Program-made: the position numbers and the translations under genes
Source of the DNA: an uncultured Actinomyces sp.
GTDB taxonomy: Bacteria; Actinomycetota; Actinomycetes; Actinomycetales; Actinomycetaceae
Direction: 5' to 3'
DNA: 55,475 bases
Assembly: GCA_938014245.1 (NCBI GenBank)
Contig: CALLSD010000041.1
Span: forward strand, 1 to 55,475
Notes under the pieces: generated by a model
What the model saw: the letters and a program-made list of their open reading frames with translations, nothing else
What the model was told of the DNA's origin: nothing
Databases searched by the model: none
Shown here: positions 50,891 to 55,475 of the stretch, one piece after another
How the letters are laid out: every line of letters begins with the position of its first letter
How positions within the stretch are numbered: the stretch's first letter is position 1

Positions 50891-53868
50891 GTGAAAGCCA
50901 GGCTCGCAACGGTTCGCTTTTACGGGCCAGCGTATTGATGGCCTCGGGAACAATGGTTTCCCGAGTCCTTGGCTTCATCAAGACCGCAATGCTATTGGCG
51001 GCGTTGGGTTCGGCCGGCGGTGCGGTCTCTGCTGCATTCCAGACAGCAAACACCCTGCCCAACACGATCTTTAATCTCCTTGCCTCCGGCGTTTTTGACG
51101 CTGTCTTGGTTCCGCAGATTGTTCGCGCACTCAAGAGAGATGAGGGCCAGGTTTACATCAACCGCCTCATCACACTGGCCGGAACAATCCTTTTCCTCGT
51201 GGCCTTTGTTTCGACCCTTCTTGCGCCACTTCTCATCATCATCATGGCGCCGGGCTACAGCATGGAAATTCGCTCCCTTGCGGTTTCCTTCGCCTTCTTG
51301 TGCTTGCCGCAAATCTTCTTCTACGGGCTCTATAACCTGCTTGGTGAGCTCCTCAATGCACGCGGAGTTTTCGGCCCCTATATGTGGGCACCGGTACTCA
51401 ATAACGTCATTGCGATCGCAGGTCTGACCGCTTTCTTGGCTCTGTGGGGTTCCCACGAAGATTTCGCCATCACAGACTTCACCTCCCCGCAATTCTGGCT
51501 CTTGTCGGTGACAACGACCTTGGGTGTTGTGTGCCAGGCACTGGTTTTGTTCATTCCCATGAGACGAGCAGGGATCTCATTCAAGCCTGACTTCCACTTC
51601 CGTGGGACTTCTTTCGGCTCGGCCTCGAAGGTTGCAGGCTGGACATTTGCCACTTTGGGCGTGTCCCAGGTCGGTGTTCTCTCAACGAACGCCATCGCCT
51701 CGATCGCAGATAATTACCTCAACCAGAACCCCCAGCCCATCGCGGGTCTGGCCGGATATTCGGCTGCGTTCTTGATCTTCATGCTCCCGCAGTCAGTCAT
51801 CACTGTTTCTCTTGCGACCGCGATCTTCACGCGTTTGAACTACGCGGTCGCCGAAGACAACGACAGGGAGGTTGCCGAGCACTACCACACGGGTATTCGT
51901 CTCATTACCTCCCTGACAGTTCTTGCTGCCGCGATCTTCATGGCGGGCGCTGCCCCGATGATGCAGCTGGTCGTCACCAATACGACCCGGCCCGAACTGA
52001 TCTCTTCCTACGCGTTGATCCTGGTTTCCCTCATGCCCGGCGTGGCCTCGACGGGCATCGTGCTGATGAGCCAACGCGTCTTCTTCGCTTACGAGGACGC
52101 AAAGCCCGTGTTCCTCATGGGCATTGTCCCCACCATTTTGCAGATCATCGTTGGGTGGTCGATCTACTTTGCGACGGGTGTGCGCTGGTGGGTCATCGGC
52201 GCGGCTCTTGGTGAAACAGTGTGCCGCATCGTTCAGGGTTTGATTGCGATGCGTTGGGTTGGTAATCGCAATCGCTTCGTCAATTCTTCGCTCATTGTCC
52301 GCTCCTACCTAACCTACGTCTGTTGCGCAATCGTCGCTGGAGTCGTCGGTTTTGGCGTGCTGTGGCTCATGGGGATCTACACGACGATTTCCTCGAAACT
52401 GGTGCGCTGGCTGGTCTCTGGCGTGAAGTTCGGGGTCGTGGCAATCGTCATCACCGTGATCTACATGCTTGCGATGCGCTTCATTAACCCTCAAGAATCT
52501 GCAACCAGTATTCGTCCCCTGCTCACTCGTTTGCATCTTCCCGCAGCGCTGTGTGCGTTCCTTTCGGCCGCGCCGTCGCCGCAGCGTCCCGAGAGCATTC
52601 ATAATAGGCTGGCAGCATCACGCAAGGAGGAAGTCATGTCCGCTGAGGATCACCGCACCCCTGCCGAAGGTATGCCTCGCTGGGTTCCGCTCTCCGTCGA
52701 CCTCTCCGTGCCTGCTTTCGATGAGATCGTCAATCCCGATGCGCCACATGAGCCGGCTCCCGCGCCGCAGATTCCCGCGCCGGAAGTTCCTGCCTCGCAG
52801 CCCACGCTTCCCCAGGAGAACCGCGCTTCCCGAGGCCACGTCGAGATGAGCCAGGCCAAGCCAGAACTTCCCATCGTTCCAACCCTCCCGGCTACGGCGC
52901 GCGTCTACGACCTTGATGCGACCGCTCCGGCCGGTATTCCCCTGGGTGCTGCAGCTGCCGAGGCCGTGGCCGAAACTTCCGCCGCAAAGTCTCCTTCTAC
53001 ACCTTCTCCTTCTCGTATCCCCGCACCGCATCCCAAGGGTTTTGCTGAGGGTGCTGTTGTGGGCGGCGCTGCTGCTGCCGAGGGTGTGGCGGCGACAGCT
53101 GCCGCGCGCGTCGGTCACGCTGGTGCTTCCTTTGCAGGCGGTGGCCACAGCAGTGGTACCGGTGGTGGAAACGGTGGCGGCCAAGGCGAAGGTGGCCGCG
53201 CACAGGGATCACCGGCCTCGGGCGGTGAAGGCGCAGAGCGCGGAATTGATCCCACACGCCCGACGATTATCTTTGCCGCAGTGCTGACGGTTCTCGCAAC
53301 CATTTGGGCGGGTGCAACCGTACTCAGCCCGGTCAAGCACTCCGGTGTTGACGACATCGTGAACCAGGCGAAGAGCGCCTCGCCTTCGGCTTCCGCGTCG
53401 GCTCAACCTTCCGAGAATCCTTCACAGGCGACAACCGTGACACCGGTGATCTCCAGTGTCTCTGTGCTGTCGTGGAAGAATGACAAGGGCGACCACGAGG
53501 AAATGGCCGTCAACATGATCGATGGAGACGCAAAGACCAGCTGGCACTCGCGCTACTTCGATTACAACCAGTTCCTAGACGACACCGCGGTCACCGTGCT
53601 CGTGAAGTTCGAGAAGAAGTCAACGGTTTCTGAAATCACCTTGACGATGGATCCCTCGACGACTGGCGGCGAAGGCGTTGTTCGTGCTGTAGATCCCAAT
53701 TCGCCTCGTACGGGAACAGAAATCGCCACCACGACGTTCTCTCCCACAACAGACATCAAACTGGCACATCCCGTGGAAACCGATGCCGTCAGCATTACCT
53801 TCCGCAAGATGCCAACCTCGCAAGATGGTCGCGCATGGGCGTGGATCAGCGAGCTGTCAGTGAAGTAA
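50887..53868 (+). CDS. murJ: MurJ lipid II flippase fused to an extracellular discoidin-like domain
   Basis: 993 residues. Residues about 1-550 are a MurJ/MviN core with about 14 helices (ASGTMVSRVLGFIKTAML, YNLLGELLNARGVFGP, GLAGYSAAFLIFMLPQSVIT). The frame continues through a proline/alanine/glycine-rich linker (about 584-785), one membrane helix (about 788-812) and an exported domain (about 845-993) with the discoidin-like pattern MIDGDAKTSWHSR. In mycobacteria MviN carries a pseudokinase and an extracellular domain after the flippase core; here the pseudokinase is missing. A strong internal ribosome site precedes Met584. Confidence 0.93.
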   Translation: MSESQARNGSLLRASVLMASGTMVSRVLGFIKTAMLLAALGSAGGAVSAAFQTANTLPNTIFNLLASGVFDAVLVPQIVRALKRDEGQVYINRLITLAGTILFLVAFVSTLLAPLLIIIMAPGYSMEIRSLAVSFAFLCLPQIFFYGLYNLLGELLNARGVFGPYMWAPVLNNVIAIAGLTAFLALWGSHEDFAITDFTSPQFWLLSVTTTLGVVCQALVLFIPMRRAGISFKPDFHFRGTSFGSASKVAGWTFATLGVSQVGVLSTNAIASIADNYLNQNPQPIAGLAGYSAAFLIFMLPQSVITVSLATAIFTRLNYAVAEDNDREVAEHYHTGIRLITSLTVLAAAIFMAGAAPMMQLVVTNTTRPELISSYALILVSLMPGVASTGIVLMSQRVFFAYEDAKPVFLMGIVPTILQIIVGWSIYFATGVRWWVIGAALGETVCRIVQGLIAMRWVGNRNRFVNSSLIVRSYLTYVCCAIVAGVVGFGVLWLMGIYTTISSKLVRWLVSGVKFGVVAIVITVIYMLAMRFINPQESATSIRPLLTRLHLPAALCAFLSAAPSPQRPESIHNRLAASRKEEVMSAEDHRTPAEGMPRWVPLSVDLSVPAFDEIVNPDAPHEPAPAPQIPAPEVPASQPTLPQENRASRGHVEMSQAKPELPIVPTLPATARVYDLDATAPAGIPLGAAAAEAVAETSAAKSPSTPSPSRIPAPHPKGFAEGAVVGGAAAAEGVAATAAARVGHAGASFAGGGHSSGTGGGNGGGQGEGGRAQGSPASGGEGAERGIDPTRPTIIFAAVLTVLATIWAGATVLSPVKHSGVDDIVNQAKSASPSASASAQPSENPSQATTVTPVISSVSVLSWKNDKGDHEEMAVNMIDGDAKTSWHSRYFDYNQFLDDTAVTVLVKFEKKSTVSEITLTMDPSTTGGEGVVRAVDPNSPRTGTEIATTTFSPTTDIKLAHPVETDAVSITFRKMPTSQDGRAWAWISELSVK
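52622..52638 (+). promoter_or_regulatory. Strong internal ribosome site and in-frame ATG within murJ
   Basis: GCAAGGAGG (52622-52630) lies 5 bases before an in-frame ATG at 52636, codon 584 of the murJ frame. Translation from here would yield a separate protein of about 410 residues: linker, membrane helix and discoidin-like domain. That is exactly the part downstream of the flippase core. Confidence 0.7.
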
Positions 53869-53893
53869 CCGCAACTTGCCCATAGGAGACACC

Positions 53894-54826
53894 ATGTCTG
53901 AAAACATCCATGACGTCGTTATTGTCGGTTCTGGCCCCGCGGGGTACACGGCGGCTATTTACACTGCTCGCGCAGGTTTTAAGCCCGTTGTTGTCGCCGG
54001 TGCGCTTGCGGCCGGCGGCGCGCTGATGAACACGACCGAGGTCGAGAACTTCCCGGGTTTCCCCGAGGGCATCATGGGTCCGGACCTCATGGACCAGATG
54101 CGTCAGCAGGCCGAAAAGTTCGGCGCGGAGGTGCGCTACGAGGATGCCTACGCGCTGGATCTCGAAGGCGACATCAAGAAGATCACCCTTGAGGATGAAA
54201 CCCTCTTGGCTCGCAGCGTCATCTTGGCGACCGGTTCGGAATACCGTCATATGAATGTTCCCGGAGAAGAAGAGTTCTTTGGTCGAGGCGTCTCCGTCTG
54301 CGCGACCTGCGATGGTTTCTTCTTCCGTGACAAGCACCTGATCGTTGTCGGTGGTGGAGATTCTGCCATGGAAGAGGCGACCTTCCTGACGAAGTTTGCC
54401 TCGAAGGTGTCGGTTGTTCACCGTCGTGACCAGCTGCGTGCTTCGAAGGCAATGGCTGATCGTGCTGCGGCGAACCCGAAGATCGAGTTCGTGTGGAATT
54501 CCGTTGTTGAGGAGGTTCTTGGGGATTCTTCGGTGACGGGCGTGCGCCTGCGCAACACCGTTGATGGTTCCGAGAGCGTCTTGGAAGCCGAAGGCGTTTT
54601 CGTTGCGATCGGGCACCTTCCCCGAACCTCACTGATCGCCGATCAGGTGGCCTTGGACGAGGCCGGTTACATCCTGGTCAATGACCCGGGTACCGCAACG
54701 AACCTTCCGGGTGTTTTCGCATGCGGTGATGCTGTTGACCATACCTATCGTCAGGCAATTACCGCTGCAGGTTCCGGTTGCCGCGCTGCTCTTGATGCGC
54801 AGCACTGGCTCGAATCTCAGGAGTAA
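53894..54826 (+). CDS. trxB: Thioredoxin reductase
   Basis: 310 residues from the ATG at 53894 behind ATAGGAG. FAD-binding VIVGSGPAGYTAAIYTARA, the redox disulfide CATC (Cys136, Cys139), NADPH-binding VVGGGDSAMEEA and the C-terminal FACGDAVD are all present. It reduces thioredoxin with NADPH. Actinobacteria usually have trxA close by; it is not seen before the junction at 55076. Confidence 0.97.
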   Translation: MSENIHDVVIVGSGPAGYTAAIYTARAGFKPVVVAGALAAGGALMNTTEVENFPGFPEGIMGPDLMDQMRQQAEKFGAEVRYEDAYALDLEGDIKKITLEDETLLARSVILATGSEYRHMNVPGEEEFFGRGVSVCATCDGFFFRDKHLIVVGGGDSAMEEATFLTKFASKVSVVHRRDQLRASKAMADRAAANPKIEFVWNSVVEEVLGDSSVTGVRLRNTVDGSESVLEAEGVFVAIGHLPRTSLIADQVALDEAGYILVNDPGTATNLPGVFACGDAVDHTYRQAITAAGSGCRAALDAQHWLESQE

Positions 54827-54829
54827 GTA

Positions 54830-55078
54830 TTGAAGGCCTTCGGTTTCCTGAGCTTTGGACACTACGCACGGGACGGAAGGCGCGGACTGAGCGGGCGCGA
54901 TGCCCTTCATCAGGCTATTGAATTGTCGGTCGCTGCCGACGATCTAGGTGTCAATGGCGCCTACTTCAGGGTGCATCATTTCGCGCCCCAGGGTGCCTCA
55001 CCCATGCCCTTGCTCTCCGCGATTGCTGCCCGCACAAAGCATATTGAGGTCGGTACCGGCGTCATCGATATGCGCTAG
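54830..55078 (+). pseudogene. Truncated luciferase-like (LLM class) flavin monooxygenase
   Basis: 82 codons from a TTG at 54830, with GGAG of the trxB end 7 bases upstream. MKAFGFLSFGHYARDGRRG, LSVAADDLGVNGAYFRVHHF and SPMPLLSAIAARTKHIEVG are the N-terminal quarter of an LLM-class oxidoreductase, normally about 330-350 residues. Similarity stops at GTGVIDMR, where the family normally continues Y-E-N-P, and an in-frame stop follows at once. The rest of the gene is not in the window. The fragment is probably not functional. Confidence 0.85.
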
Positions 55079-55111
55079 CACATGTCTGAGTCATGACGTT
55101 CGATGCCACCC
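55075..55111. other. Junction between the chromosome-like part and a high-GC fragment
   Basis: Monooxygenase coding sequence ends at about 55075, and a sequence of abruptly higher GC begins. The short spacer holds TGAGTCATGACG-type bases with partial symmetry but no clear terminal inverted repeat or tRNA end that I can identify. The partner end would lie beyond the window. Confidence 0.6.
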
Positions 55112-55475
55112 CTATCGTTTGTGGGCACGTGCTGCGCGCAGCCCGTTGGCGATAACGACGACCTCGGCGACCTCGTGGACGAGGACGACCGCGGCCAGGC
55201 CGAGCACGCCGGTGATGGCCAGCGGCGGCAGCACGGCGATGATCGCCAGGGACAGCACGATGTTCTGGTTCATGATCGCCCGGCCGCGGCGGGCATGCCG
55301 CAGCGCCTGCGGGATCAGGCCGAGGTCGTGCCCGGTGAAGGCGACGTCGGCAGACTCGATCGCGGCGTCGGAGCCGGTCGCGCCCATCGCGATGCCCACA
55401 GTCGCACCGGCCAGGGCGGGGGCGTCGTTGATGCCGTCGCCGATCATCGCGGTCGGCGACGTCTCCGAGAACCCG
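55112..55475 (-). CDS. Heavy-metal P-type ATPase, C-terminal part (runs off the window)
   Basis: About 120 residues on the minus strand, open to the window edge. MIGDGINDAPALAGATVGIAMG is the conserved hinge of P-type ATPases, here preceded by SETSPTA, and ADVAFTGHDLGLIP with RRGRAIMNQNIVLSLAIIAV continues into the last two membrane helices. The ending is typical of zinc/cadmium/cobalt-type (P1B) exporters of high-GC actinobacteria. GC and codon use differ sharply from the rest of the window, which points to transfer or a chimeric contig. Confidence 0.88.
   Translation of the reverse strand, partial: GFSETSPTAMIGDGINDAPALAGATVGIAMGATGSDAAIESADVAFTGHDLGLIPQALRHARRGRAIMNQNIVLSLAIIAVLPPLAITGVLGLAAVVLVHEVAEVVVIANGLRAARAHKR

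Noticed and set aside
54830..55078. Treating the 82-codon frame as a complete small protein
   Set aside because: Its sequence is the N-terminal quarter of an LLM monooxygenase and ends exactly where composition changes, so truncation is the better reading.
1..55475. tRNA or rRNA genes
   Set aside because: No T-arm-like or rRNA-like conserved stretch was noticed in the gene-free gaps.

Overview
The window looks like chromosomal DNA of a moderately high-GC actinomycete of the Actinomyces/Schaalia type. The signs are frequent GTG starts with strong GGAG ribosome sites, actinobacterial families (DUF6049 protein, long MurJ, DUF1023 hydrolase with a WXG-like head), and the block dnaB / rplI-rpsR-ssb-rpsF / class A PBP / CCA-adding enzyme / NUDIX / DUF6049 / murJ / trxB, an order typical of the origin-proximal part of actinobacterial chromosomes. 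A dextran-degradation locus fits an oral, plaque-associated lifestyle. The genus is inference; no rRNA or tRNA gene was seen.

Region by region: (1) 1-6759 is a nitrate and molybdenum-cofactor block: the start of a NarK-type transporter on the minus strand, then mogA/moaB-like, moaA, moaD, moaE (inverted), a ThiF/MoeB-like adenylyltransferase, moeA, moaC, a MobA-like gene and a YbaK-type deacylase. Together they cover cyclisation of GTP, sulfur insertion, molybdate insertion and GMP attachment. (2) 6756-9621 holds ndk, an unrecognised gene, a nitroreductase and a small lipoprotein. (3) 9702-13748 is a nucleobase-catabolism hub: a GntR/UTRA regulator with a palindrome in its own promoter, a ureidoglycolate-lyase-like cupin, and codB-codA. 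(4) 13895-25473 is a dextran/isomaltooligosaccharide locus: a secreted GH66 enzyme with an inserted CBM35 and a ricin-type C-terminus, a GH13_31 alpha-1,6-glucosidase, an ABC sugar importer, a GH31 glucosidase and a divergent LacI regulator. Three copies of the same AATACGTATT palindrome mark its control regions. (5) 25523-31832 holds pyrG beside an intergenic repeat element, a two-component system with an ABC exporter, and a GNAT gene.

(6) 31845-36150 is a visibly lower-GC four-gene operon. It encodes a WXG-like/DUF1023 alpha/beta-hydrolase, two paralogous membrane-anchored proteins with an internal repeat, and a small helical protein. It looks like an acquired, possibly type VII-secreted, effector module and is the best candidate for an undescribed system. 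(7) 36228-54826 is the housekeeping block: GNAT, RarD, an LRV protein, dnaB, MATE, rpsF-ssb-rpsR-rplI, PBP, the CCA-adding enzyme, NUDIX, DUF6049, murJ and trxB. A dense cluster of DnaA-box-like sequences lies between dnaB and the MATE gene. The murJ frame runs on into a discoidin-like extracellular domain and carries a strong internal ribosome site.

(8) After trxB, a luciferase-like monooxygenase gene is cut off after 82 codons. It is followed directly by a much higher-GC fragment with the C-terminus of a heavy-metal P-type ATPase. This is either the edge of a mobile element or an assembly chimera.
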